Of a stretch of 64,000 nt of DNA, positions 22,717-33,629 are shown in pieces. This stretch comes from Skeletonema tropicum. Lineage: Eukaryota; Bacillariophyta; Thalassiosirophyceae; Thalassiosirales; Thalassiosiraceae. Under the pieces are notes generated by a model that was given only the letters and a program-made list of their open reading frames with translations, did no database searches and was not told where the DNA came from. A program made the position numbers and the translations under genes. The stretch lies in NCBI GenBank assembly GCA_037178625.1, contig CM074139.1, positions 1 to 64,000 on the forward strand. The letters run 5' to 3'. How positions within the stretch are numbered: the stretch's first letter is position 1; every line of letters begins with the position of its first letter.

Positions 22717-25700
22717 GTGACAATCTTCATATTCGAATCTATCGACTTCTTCTCATCATTGCTGCTGTATCACCTCCATCGGAAGAGGGGTTGTTCGGAG
22801 TACTTCTACTTATATAATAGCGAGGATCAGATCGATAAATAAATACAAAATTAATCAGATTAGATATCTACACGAGTATAATCTGGACCTGCTTAGGTAC
22901 AATGTTGATTGTTATTCATCAGATGTTGTTGTTGTTGTTGTTGTTGCTGCTGCTGTTGACTCGTTTGATAATTATAATTATTTGGTTTCACATCAACGCT
23001 GTGTAGTTGTGGAGAGGAGCGCGAGACATTATTTGGAGAACTGCCGGCCATATCCATATCACTTTTATCATTTCGCTGCGGGTGCGGGCTTTTGGTTGTT
23101 GCAGTTGTCGCAACCGTGTGATCGAGAAGAGCCTGAGCCTGAGATGAGTAGGACGAACATGTTGTCGGCGGATGCATTGCAATAATTTGTGCGTGTTGAC
23201 AAGAAGGGTTTATCTAGAGATCAGCGCAGTGAATGAACAATGCACAATGCAATGCTAAAATGGCGAACTCGATGGGCCTGCGTGTAGGTATATGAGTAGG
23301 TCGATTGCCAGGGAATGGAGGGTGACAATCTTCATATTCGAATCTATCGACTTCTTCTCATCATTGCTGCTGTATCACCTCCATCGGAAGAGGAGTTGTT
23401 CGAAGTACTTCTACTTATATAATAGCGAGGATCAGATTGCATGGTGAGACAAACGTTATGAATTTCACCCTTGATGATTTTTGTAGCATTGCGTGATATA
23501 TAATGATGATTGTTATTCGTCAGATGTTGTTGTTGTTGTTGCTGCTGCTGTTGACTCGTTTGATAATTATAATTATTTGGTTTCACATCAACGCTGTGTA
23601 GTTGTGGAGAGGAGCGCGAGACATTATTTGGAGAACTGCCGGCCATATCCATATCACTTTTATCATTTCGCTGCGGGCTTTTGATTGTTGCAGTTGTCGC
23701 AACCGTGTGATCGAGAAGAGCCTGAGCCTGAGATGAGTAGGACGAACATGTTGTCGGCGGATGCATTGCAATAATTTGTGCGTGTTGACAAGAAGGGTTT
23801 ATCTAGAGATCAGCGCAGTGAATGAACAATGCACAATGCAATGCTAAAATGGCGAACTCGATGGGCCTGCGTGTAGGTATATGAGTAGGTCGATTGCCAG
23901 GGAATGGAGGGTGACAATCTTCATATTCGAATCTATCGACTTCTTCTCATCATTGCTGCTGTATCACCTCCATCGGAAGAGGAGTTGTTCGAAGTACTTC
24001 TACTTATATAATAGCGAGGATCAGATTGCATGGTGAGACAAACGTTATGAATTTCACCCTTGATGATTTTTGTAGCATTGCGTGATATATAATGATGATT
24101 GTTATTCGTCAGATGTTGTTGTTGTTGTTGCTGCTGCTGTTGACTCGTTTGATAATTATAATTATTTGGTTTCACATCAACGCTGTGTAGTTGTGGAGAG
24201 GAGCGCGAGACATCATTTGGAGAACTGCCGGCCATATCCATATCACTTTTATCATTTCGCTGCGGGCTTTTGATTGTTGCAGTTGTCGCAACCGTGTGAT
24301 CGAGAAGAGCCTGAGCCTGAGATGAGTAGGACGAACATGTTGTCGGCGGATGCATTGCAATAATTTGTGCGTGTTGACAAGAAGGGTTTATCTAGAGATC
24401 AGCGCAGTGAATGAACAATGCACAATGCAATGCTAAAATGGCGAACTCGATGGGCCTGCGTGTAGGTATATGAGTAGGTCGATTGCCAGGGAATGGAGGG
24501 TGACAATCTTCATATTCGAATCTATCGACTTCTTCTCATCATTGCTGCTGTATCACCTCCATCGGAAGAGGAGTTGTTCGAAGTACTTCTACTTATATAA
24601 TAGCGAGGATCAGATCGCATGGTGAGACAAACGTTATGAATTTCACCCTTGATGATTTTTGTAGCATTGCGTGATATATAATGATGATTGTTATTCGTCA
24701 GATGTTGTTGTTGTTGTTGCTGCTGCTGTTGACTCGTTTGATAATTATAATTATTTGGTTTCACATCAACGCTGTGTAGTTGTGGAGAGGAGCGCGAGAC
24801 ATTATTTGGAGAACTGCCGGCCATATCCATATCACTTTTATCATTTCGCTGCGGGCTTTTGATTGTTGCAGTTGTCGCAACCGTGTGATCGAGAAGAGCC
24901 TGAGCCTGAGATGAGTAGGACGAACATGTTGTCGGCGGATGCATTGCAATAATTTGTGCGTGTTGACAAGAAGGGTTTATCTAGAGATCAGCGCAGTGAA
25001 TGAACAATGCACAATGCAATGCTAAAATGGCGAACTCGATGGGCCTGCGTGTAGGTATATGAGTAGGTCGATTGCCAGGGAATGGAGGGTGACAATCTTC
25101 ATATTCGAATCTATCGACTTCTTCTCATCATTGCTGCTGTATCACCTCCATCGGAAGAGGAGTTGTTCGAAGTACTTCTACTTATATAATAGCGAGGATC
25201 AGATTGCATGGTGAGACAAACGTTATGAATTTCACCCTTGATGATTTTTGTAGCATTGCGTGATATATAATGATGATTGTTATTCGTCAGATGTTGTTGT
25301 TGTTGTTGCTGCTGCTGTTGACTCGTTTGATAATTATAATTATTTGGTTTCACATCAACGCTGTGTAGTTGTGGAGAGGAGCGCGAGACATTATTTGGAG
25401 AACTGCCGGCCATATCCATATCACTTTTATCATTTCGCTGCGGGTGCGGGCTTTTGGTTGTTGCAGTTGTCGCAACCGTGTGATCGAGAAGAGCCTGAGC
25501 CTGAGATGAGTAGGACGAACATGTTGTCGGCGGATGCATTGCAATAATTTGTGCGTGTTGACAAGAAGGGTTTATCTAGAGATCAGCGCAGTGAATGAAC
25601 AATGCACAATGCAATGCTAAAATGGCGAACTCGATGGGCCTGCGTGTAGGTATATGAGTAGGTCGATTGCCAGGGAATGGAGGGTGACAATCTTCATATT

Positions 25701-28700
25701 CGAATCTATCGACTTCTTCTCATCATTGCTGCTGTATCACCTCCATCGGAAGAGGAGTTGTTCGAAGTACTTCTACTTATATAATAGCGAGGATCAGATT
25801 GCATGGTGAGACAAACGTTATGAATTTCACCCTTGATGATTTTTGTAGCATTGCGTGATATATAATGATGATTGTTATTCGTCAGATGTTGTTGTTGTTG
25901 TTGCTGCTGCTGTTGACTCGTTTGATAATTATAATTATTTGGTTTCACATCAACGCTGTGTAGTTGTGGAGAGGAGCGCGAGACATCATTTGGAGAACTG
26001 CCGGCCATATCCATATCACTTTTATCATTTCGCTGCGGGTGCGGGCTTTTGGTTGTTGCAGTTGTCGCAACCGTGTGATCGAGAAGAGCCTGAGCCTGAG
26101 ATGAGTAGGACGAACATGTTGTCGGCGGATGCATTGCAATAATTTGTGCGTGTTGACAAGAAGGGTTTATCTAGAGATCAGCGCAGTGAATGAACAATGC
26201 ACAATGCAATGCTAAAATGGCGAACTCGATGGGCCTGCGTGTAGGTATATGAGTAGGTCGATTGCCAGGGAATGGAGGGTGACAATCTTCATATTCGAAT
26301 CTATCGACTTCATCTCATCATTGCTGCTGTATCACCTCCATCGGAAGAGGAGTTGTTCGAAGTACTTCTACTTATATATAATAGCGAGGATCAGATCGCA
26401 TGGTGAGACAAACGTTATGAATTTCACCCTTGATGATTTTTGTAGCATTGCGTGATATATAATGATGATTGTTATTCGTCAGATGTTGTTGTTGTTGTTG
26501 CTGCTGCTGTTGACTCGTTTGATAATTATTTGGTTTCACATCAACGCTGTGTAGTTGTGGAGAGGAGCGCGAGACATTATTTGGAGAACTGCCGGCCATA
26601 TCCATATCACTTTTATCATTTCGCTGCGGGTGCGGGCTTTTGGTTGTTGCAGTTGTCGCAACCGTGTGATCGAGAAGAGCCTGAGCCTGAGATGAGTAGG
26701 ACGAACATGTTGTCGGCGGATGCATTGCAATAATTTGTGCGTGTTGACAAGAAGGGTTTATCTAGAGATCAGCGCAGTGAATGAACAATGCACAATGCAA
26801 TGCTAAAATGGCGAACTCGATGGGCCTGCGTGTAGGTATATCATATCACTTTTATCATTTCGCTGCGGGTGCGGGCTTTTGATTGTTGCAGTTGTCGCAA
26901 CCGTGTGATCGAGAAGAGCCTGAGCCTGAGATGAGTAGGACGAACATGTTGTCGGCGGATGCATTGCAATAATTTGTGCGTGTTGACAAGAAGGGTTTAT
27001 CTAGAGATCAGCGCAGTGAATGAACAATGCACAATGCAATGCTAAAATGGCGAACTCGATGGGCCTGCGTGTAGGTATATGAGTAGGTCGATTGCCAGGG
27101 AATGGAGGGTGACAATCTTCATATTCGAATCTATCGACTTCTTCTCATCATTGCTGCTGTATCACCTCCATCGGAAGAGGAGTTGTTCGAAGTACTTCTA
27201 CTTATATAATAGCGAGGATCAGATTGCATGGTGAGACAAACGTTATGAATTTCACCCTTGATGATTTTTGTAGCATTGCGTGATATATAATGATGATTGT
27301 TATTCGTCAGATGTTGTTGTTGTTGTTGCTGCTGCTGTTGACTCGTTTGATAATTATAATTATTTGGTTTCACATCAACGCTGTGTAGTTGTGGAGAGGA
27401 GCGCGAGACATCATTTGGAGAACTGCCGGCCATATCCATATCACTTTTATCATTTCGCTGCGGGCTTTTGATTGTTGCAGTTGTCGCAACCGTGTGATCG
27501 AGAAGAGCCTGAGCCTGAGATGAGTAGGACGAACATGTTGTCGGCGGATGCATTGCAATAATTTGTGCGTGTTGACAAGAAGGGTTTATCTAGAGATCAG
27601 CGCAGTGAATGAACAATGCACAATGCAATGCTAAAATGGCGAACTCGATGGGCCTGCGTGTAGGTATATGAGTAGGTCGATTGCCAGGGAATGGAGGGTG
27701 ACAATCTTCATATTCGAATCTATCGACTTCTTCTCATCATTGCTGCTGTATCACCTCCATCGGAAGAGGAGTTGTTCGAAGTACTTCTACTTATATAATA
27801 GCGAGGATCAGATTGCATGGTGAGACAAACGTTATGAATTTCACCCTTGATGATTTTTGTAGCATTGCGTGATATATAATGATGATTGTTATTCGTCAGA
27901 TGTTGTTGTTGTTGTTGCTGCTGCTGTTGACTCGTTTGATAATTATAATTATTTGGTTTCACATCAACGCTGTGTAGTTGTAGAGAGGAGCGCGAGACAT
28001 CATTTGGAGAACTGCCGGCCATATCCATATCACTTTTATCATTTCGCTGCGGGCTTTTGATTGTTGCAGTTGTCGCAACCGTGTGATCGAGAAGAGCCTG
28101 AGCCTGAGATGAGTAGGACGAACATGTTGTCGGCGGATGCATTGCAATAATTTGTGCGTGTTGACAAGAAGGGTTTATCTAGAGATCAGCGCAGTGAATG
28201 AACAATGCACAATGCAATGCTAAAATGGCGAACTCGATGGGCCTGCGTGTAGGTATATGAGTAGGTCGATTGCCAGGGAATGGAGGGTGACAATCTTCAT
28301 ATTCGAATCTATCGACTTCTTCTCATCATTGCTGCTGTATCACCTCCATCGGAAGAGGAGTTGTTCGAAGTACTTCTACTTATATAATAGCGAGGATCAG
28401 ATTGCATGGTGAGACAAACGTTTATGAATTTCACCCTTGATGATTTTTGTAGCATTGCGTGATATATAATGATGATTGTTATTCGTCAGATGTTGTTGTT
28501 GTTGTTGCTGCTGCTGTTGACTCGTTTGATAATTATAATTATTTGGTTTCACATCAACGCTGTGTAGTTGTGGAGAGGAGCGCGAGACATCATTTGGAGA
28601 ACTGCCGGCCATATCCATATCACTTTTATCATTTCGCTGCGGGTGCGGGCTTTTGATTGTTGCAGTTGTCGCAACCGTGTGATCGAGAAGAGTCTGAGCC

Positions 28701-28873
28701 TGAGATGAGTAGGACGAACATGTTGTCGGCGGATGCATTGCAATAATTTGTGCGTGTTGACAAGAAGGGTTTATCTAGAGATCAGCGCAGTGAATGAACA
28801 ATGCACAATGCAATGCTAAAATGGCGAACTCGATGGGCCTGCGTGTAGGTATATGAGTAGGTCGATTGCCAGG
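22717..28873 (+). repeat. Satellite array, ~589/595-bp unit, about ten copies
   Basis: Units begin GTGACAATCTTCATATTCGA at 22717, 23322, 23911, 24500, 25089, 25684, 26279, 27109, 27698 and 28287; a partial unit covers about 26840-27108. Periods are 589 or 595 bp, the difference being a 6-bp GGTGCG indel. The copies are nearly identical apart from recurring single-base variants. Unit 1 differs most: about 70 bp near 22830-22905 is replaced by unrelated sequence that includes a block also found at 61759-61797. The array stops mid-unit at the N gap, so its true length is unknown. Confidence 0.95.
23344..28738 (-). other. Repeated polyQ open frame inside each satellite unit (140-142 codons)
   Basis: On the minus strand most units carry an uninterrupted frame from ATG (MHPPTTCSSYSSQAQALL) to a stop after MMRRSR. 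The frames are at 23344-23766, 23933-24355, 24522-24944, 25111-25539, 25706-26134, 27131-27553 and 27720-28142. The unit at 26279 has a 2-bp insertion (TATATATAA) and the last unit has a 1-bp insertion, both shortening the frame. The predicted product is hydrophilic with a Gln run (Q9 or so), an Asn-rich stretch and Ser clusters, like the disordered part of a transcription regulator. No folded domain is visible. The 6-bp length polymorphism keeps frame (PQRN versus PHPQRN). It could be a duplicated exon or a chance frame in a satellite. Confidence 0.4.
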
Positions 28874-29373
28874 NNNNNNNNNNNNNNNNNNNNNNNNNNN
28901 NNNNNNNNNNNNNNNNNNNNNNNNNNNNNNNNNNNNNNNNNNNNNNNNNNNNNNNNNNNNNNNNNNNNNNNNNNNNNNNNNNNNNNNNNNNNNNNNNNNN
29001 NNNNNNNNNNNNNNNNNNNNNNNNNNNNNNNNNNNNNNNNNNNNNNNNNNNNNNNNNNNNNNNNNNNNNNNNNNNNNNNNNNNNNNNNNNNNNNNNNNNN
29101 NNNNNNNNNNNNNNNNNNNNNNNNNNNNNNNNNNNNNNNNNNNNNNNNNNNNNNNNNNNNNNNNNNNNNNNNNNNNNNNNNNNNNNNNNNNNNNNNNNNN
29201 NNNNNNNNNNNNNNNNNNNNNNNNNNNNNNNNNNNNNNNNNNNNNNNNNNNNNNNNNNNNNNNNNNNNNNNNNNNNNNNNNNNNNNNNNNNNNNNNNNNN
29301 NNNNNNNNNNNNNNNNNNNNNNNNNNNNNNNNNNNNNNNNNNNNNNNNNNNNNNNNNNNNNNNNNNNNNNNNN
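28874..29373. other. Assembly gap (500 N)
   Basis: Exactly 500 N between the satellite array and a telomere repeat tract. A round number suggests a scaffolding placeholder rather than a measured distance. Confidence 0.98.
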
Positions 29374-29745
29374 AACCCTAACCCTAACCCTAACCCTAAC
29401 CCTAACCCTAACCCTAACCCTAACCCTAACCCTAACCCTAACCCTAACCCTAACCCTAACCCTAACCCTAACCCTAACCCTAACCTAACCCTAACCCTAA
29501 CCCTAACCCTAACCCTAACCCTAACCCTAACCCTAACCCTAACCCTAACCCTAACCCTAACCCTAACCCTAACCCTAACCCTAACCCTAACCCTAACCCT
29601 AACCCTAACCCTAACCCTAACCCTAACCCTAACCCTAACCCTAACCCTAACCCTAACCCTAACCCTAACCCTAACCCTAACCCTAACCCTAACCCTAACC
29701 CTAACCCTAACCCTAACCCTAACCCTAACCCTAACCCTAACCCTA
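29374..29745 (+). repeat. Telomere repeat tract (CCCTAA)n, 372 bp
   Basis: About 62 perfect AACCCT/CCCTAA units with one 5-bp variant (CCTAA at 29484-29488). Read left to right as CCCTAA, this is the orientation of a chromosome's left end, with unique DNA to the right. The last unit is cut to CCCTA at 29741-29745. It is too long and regular for an old internal telomere remnant. Confidence 0.97.
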
Positions 29746-30344
29746 TCATTATCAGCTATTTTCTCAGATCCTGGATAAGCTTCAATCAACATGCCGCAGA
29801 ACTTGGTAGATCTCCATCCACACGCACTGTGAATGGGGAGATAGCCTCTATGATCAGCATGCTGGACTGCAATTGGATACTTCTCAACAAGTAACTTCAG
29901 AATCTGAATATATGCTGCTTCATCCACATTTTCGTTATTGCACAAAAAATGGAGAGGCATGCAACCCTTGTCAGTTACACTGCAAACAGAACCGGGAGCT
30001 GCATCGACGAGGAGTTGAATTAAGCCCAATGTCACATTTGGGTTGTAGCATGCAACATGGAGCGGCGAACAATAATTACTAGTTGCTCTGGCGGCTTCAG
30101 GAAAGTATTCAAGAAGATATCGAATTATTCCCTCTGTAACTCTTTCATTAGCACATGCAGCACCAAAGAATGTATAATCGCCCCTGATGTGATTATTATT
30201 TGGTGTTAATTCGTGACGCTCAATTATTTTGGATAGGCCTTCCTGTGAAAGCGATTCAGATCGACAATATGAGCGAAGCTCGTCGGCCAACACCAACAGT
30301 TCCGCTGACTGAGCAGTATCATTGCCGCTCCTCAATATTGGCAA
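29746..30344 (-). pseudogene. Ankyrin-repeat protein gene cut off by telomere repeats
   Basis: The frame gives about 200 residues with four ankyrin-type repeats. The cores are RGDYTFFGAACANE, NYCSPLHVACYNPNVTLG, DKGCMPLHFLCNNENVDE and HRGYLPIHSACGWRS, each followed by a helix such as IIRYLLEYFPEAA. These mediate protein-protein contacts. After the last helix (LIEAYPGSEKIADND) the next bases are TAGGGTTAGGG: the gene passes straight into the telomere and loses its 3' part. The frame continues as an artificial Val-Arg then Leu-Gly polymer. At the other end the frame opens at a TTG with no ATG before the upstream stop, so the start is probably in another exon. The family is typical of diatoms; the break itself is seen directly. 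Confidence 0.88.
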
Positions 30345-30812
30345 GGTTAGGGATTCGTTAATTTTTTAGCTGTTTATCTTGTGTTGTGTTGCTAGCTAGT
30401 AAGCATAGAAGTACTCAGTGGTAGATAACGGCACTCCTTTTCCGCCAAAATTTGGAAAATCAAAAAAATCCCGCGTCAATTAATCCACACCTTCTCACGT
30501 GCACGCAAAGCAAGAGAAAAGTAGTCTGAGAAGACACTCAAGCATAAACCTCTCTCTCTCTCTAGATATTAGAAATGAAACTCCAATATCGCCAAGAGAA
30601 TGCCCTCTCTTGGTAAAAATAAAACCCAACGTAGATCGTCATTCCAACCATGACAATAACAGATCCACAATAACAAATAACTGAATGCTGGGGTTGGGGT
30701 TACCCTGCCAGAATTCTATCTTGCAAGGTACTTGGACTTGGGACAAGAAGGATAAGCTGAAAATACCTACATGAGACATGGGATTACACAGTAGTCACGA
30801 CTAGACTTCCAG
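30345..30812. other. Intergenic, subtelomeric
   Basis: Nothing recognised apart from a short CT run near 30553-30563. Confidence 0.4.
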
Positions 30813-31370
30813 CTAGCCAGCCCCTTTATACACAATCCTCGACAGACAGCAGAGCAGCGATTCAATCTCCTCTGATGCAGCTCCAGATCCAGATACAATA
30901 GAAGAGGCATCCTCTTCCCTCTCCGGATCCACCTCAAACGGCTGCTCCCACCACCATCGGTGTTTGCTGGTACCACATAGTCTCTCACCATCCCGACAAA
31001 GATCAAGAATCGGACAGTCCCTGATGTATGCCCCAATAGTCATTCTCTGTTTTTTGATGTACTCCGTCAAAGTATACAGCCCAATCTCCTCAAACAACTC
31101 CTTCTTATCCTTATCCGGATATGTCCACTCTCCAGTCTGTTCATTCTTCTTAGGTCGATTATTGCGTGCCATGCGGCAAGCAGCTTGATAATAGAATCCT
31201 TCCAGACACCGCAACGCCGAATCCGTCAATACCCAAGTCTCACTCCCATACAGCAACACTGCCTGCACGACTGCCTTAAAAAACATGCCACAAACCCTGG
31301 GTTTCATGTTCTCGCTACGCAGGAGACAGATATCATTTTCCACGCCTTTCGGGCCGATTATCGTGGTCAA
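30813..31370 (-). pseudogene. Non-LTR (LINE) reverse transcriptase C-terminal fragment
   Basis: The frame contains the hallmark FFKAVVQAVLLYGSETWVLT with EGFYYQAACRMA, the block that follows the palm/thumb in many LINE reverse transcriptases. Further on come IGLYTLTEYIKKQRMTIGAYI and a Trp-rich HRWWWEQPF near the C-terminus. Upstream (about 31320-31380) related sequence (ARKAWKMIS) is in another frame with stops, so the copy is 5'-degraded. It is a dead fragment. Confidence 0.75.
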
Positions 31371-31771
31371 ACAAGGTATCTAACCAACAGAGCACACTGC
31401 ATCAAGTTTCTGCCGAGAGCCAGCTCACCGTCACCGCAATTCATGTGAAATGAATAAAGAAGTTGTTGTCAAGTCGTTGCCAACCCATTTGGCCTTATAT
31501 TACTTCAATCTTCCTTGGAAGGCTCTCATGACTGTAGCCGTAGAGACCCACATAATCTGCATCATGGTAGGCATTGGTATCAACAATCCTCCAGATGGCT
31601 TGATGATGAGGCCTTTGATGCGAGTTCCCTCCAGATAATAGATAATGTCACCCCTTGCAGGCCCACCTGACATACTTAAAAATTTCTGTTACATATATAC
31701 TCTATCTCTATCCTGGGGACGAATGGCATCATGCACTTTAGAGAGCATATACTGCTCTAGGACAACACATC
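31371..31771. other. Repeat-derived spacer
   Basis: Frame-shifted LINE remnants lie at the left. 31645-31700 resembles 21867-21915. No gene. Confidence 0.4.
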
Positions 31772-32077
31772 TCACTTGAGTTCAGGTTCAGGGCAATAAA
31801 TGATACCATTCCTTCCAGCAGGACTCTGCCAGTCACGAAAACCTTTTTGGAGAGCACTTTTTGTCCAGTAGGTCTTTTTCCCGCGGTTGGAATTCTTGCA
31901 GTATGTTTTGACGTAATTCAACTTGTCTTTGATCTGCTTTGGGATATAGGGACAGGCCTCAATGTGCTTCCTTTGGAACCGAATGTTGGCACGGTATATG
32001 CCACTGATGGACTCTGGAAAAATTGCTGCTAGATCAGCCCGTTTATTGATGGGCTCATTTCTGCAGTAGGTAAACAT
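31772..32077 (-). pseudogene. 3' fragment of a diatom-type protein, cut by the LTR at 32070
   Basis: Frame of ~98 codons. It contains FPESISGIYRANIRFQRKHI, then CPYIPKQIKDKL, RGKKTYWTKSALQKGF and a C-terminal GIIYCPEP. The pattern H..xCPYIP..IK followed by a YW..SA..LG-like block resembles repeats I associate with diatom proteins of unknown function, possibly DNA-binding. The only ATG lies within the LTR fragment, so the 5' part was removed or displaced by the retroelement. Recognition is from memory and moderate. Confidence 0.45.
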
Positions 32078-32480
32078 ATCTATCTACTGAAGATAGACGC
32101 CCACATTTGATAGTTGAGTGAGTAACCGTATCTGTGGAATAACCGTGCTTGTTTATTATTGCAGATGACTACATCTCACTTTTCCATCTTGTGATAGATT
32201 AACAGTCTCGTGAGAGAAACCCGGCTTAGTCATCCGAAGCTATTTCATTTCCGCCGGAGTTGTGGAGTGATAATTGATTAAGCACAGGTCCTTACCTACT
32301 GAGATATTCGTTCGATTACAATAGAAGGGTATTCATTGTTGGGGGTCCGGCAGTGATAGACTGGAGCTAGCGGAATAGCTTTAGAGACATCAAGTACTAG
32401 TTCACCGCAGAAGCGGGTGAAAGGATTTAATTGCAATCCGTCCGTGAGATCGATTCGAACACCGTGAATAGTCACTCAAA

Positions 32481-33098
32481 ATGACTTCTACTCGGAATAA
32501 TTCCGATTCTTTGTTGACACATGTCGTTTCGGTCATCCTCGACGACAAGATTCCCATCAGAGCATGCCTATCTAGCCTCGGTTTCACCACCTATCGTGAG
32601 CTTATTGGTTTGATGAAGGATCACAACAAGGTCAATAGCCTTAAATGGCGGAACGGTTCTAACGATGAAGATCTACCGGATCATATCAAGGAACAACTCA
32701 AGTTGCCTATTCAGGCGAAGATTCGTGAGATGATTATTATTTATCAAGATCTATCACCAACTCCATTGGAACAATCATGGGGAGCAATCATTTTGAACTG
32801 GATATACTTATGGGGAGCACTTACTTCGCATTTATTATCAAGTTGGGTAGTATCAAACTCGGTACATCTATGGGGAGCACATACTTTGCATTCATTACCA
32901 AGTTGGATGGTATCAATTGTCTTCAAGTTTCTGTTCGTACGTTGCCGAGTCACCGTACATTATTTTCTTTTGGTATTGAGAACTATTATGTACTCATGCC
33001 TCGATCGATGGGAAATGTCCCATTTATCTTCCGCACGAAGGATGTCGAATTTCATATTTCGTCGATTCTTCCGTCTTCTCTTTCAAGATCTGTTATGA
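32481..33098 (+). CDS. Gag-like N-terminus of the deleted LTR element
   Basis: The ATG at 32481 opens MTSTRNNSDSLLTHVVSVIL followed by FTTYRELIGLMKDHNKVN and QAKIREMIIIYQDL, resembling the start of diatom copia gag proteins as I remember them. From about residue 95 the frame enters an imperfect tandem repeat (TATGGGGAGCAC... units near 32809 and 32869) and then 3'-end sequence, so only the first ~90 residues are likely real gag. Confidence 0.45.
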   Translation: MTSTRNNSDSLLTHVVSVILDDKIPIRACLSSLGFTTYRELIGLMKDHNKVNSLKWRNGSNDEDLPDHIKEQLKLPIQAKIREMIIIYQDLSPTPLEQSWGAIILNWIYLWGALTSHLLSSWVVSNSVHLWGAHTLHSLPSWMVSIVFKFLFVRCRVTVHYFLLVLRTIMYSCLDRWEMSHLSSARRMSNFIFRRFFRLLFQDLL

Positions 33099-33122
33099 TA
33101 CCCAAAGCTAATTGCAGGGGAG

Positions 33123-33546
33123 TGTCACATGAGTACGAATTACGCTTGTGTATCGGATCTATTTCGGGATATGCATCTTATTTTATGGATGTGGGTCTTC
33201 TTTGGAGAATTCTGTTCGTCACCAGACGCATCGGTATTCGGTATCTGATGACGCGTCATCACTTTTGAAGAGATCTTTTTGACAGCTGCTTGTCTCCATC
33301 ACCATGGCGATCTACCGTCTAGTAGCGCTCACTCTTTTTCTCTTTAATTTAATTCTTTACGTTATTTATCGGCCTTTGGCTTATATATGTATTGTACACT
33401 TCGTTAGTCGAGTTGGGTTGTAAACATATCTATCTACTGAAGATAGACGCCCACATTTGATAGTTGAGTGAGTAACCGTATCTGTGGAATAACCGTGCTT
33501 GTTTATTATTGCAGATGACTACATCTCACTTTTCCATCTTGTGATA
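33123..33546 (+). repeat. 3' LTR of the deleted element (424 bp)
   Basis: TGTCAC...GTGATA, preceded by GCAGGGGAG. The last 127 bp are repeated at 32070-32196. Confidence 0.7.
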
Positions 33547-33629
33547 AGAAGGGCAAGTGTCAGAGTTGCATGTGATCATGTCGAATCCAATTTTTGATAG
33601 TCTACATCTGAAATGGCCTTCTTTTGAGA

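Larger units (their letters stand above)
32070..33546 (+). mobile_element. Deleted LTR retrotransposon (truncated 5' LTR, short interior, 3' LTR)
   Basis: 32070-32196 is identical to the last ~127 bp of the right LTR (33420-33546). A full right LTR can be placed at 33123-33546: it starts TGTCAC, ends GTGATA, and follows a purine tract GGGGAG. The same architecture (GGGGAG then TGTCA) is found in the complete element at 34456-38543. The two families share sequence, for example ATGGGAAATGTCCCATTTAT here against ATGGGAATCGTCCCATTTAT there. The interior is only ~0.93 kb and lacks integrase and RT. Confidence 0.75.

Noticed and set aside
22717..28873. CRISPR-like periodic array
   Set aside because: The unit is ~589 bp with no unique spacers; it is a eukaryotic satellite.
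29480..29749. Leu-Gly repeat ORF
   Set aside because: Translation of telomere repeat, not a gene.
28782..30344. A 520-codon minus-strand ORF spanning N gap, telomere and ankyrin region
   Set aside because: It is created by translating N and TTAGGG repeats; only 29746-30344 has protein character.
32070..33546. A TRIM with two 127-bp terminal repeats
   Set aside because: The right LTR extends to 33123 by its TGTCAC start and purine tract, so the left repeat is a truncated LTR rather than a complete short one.
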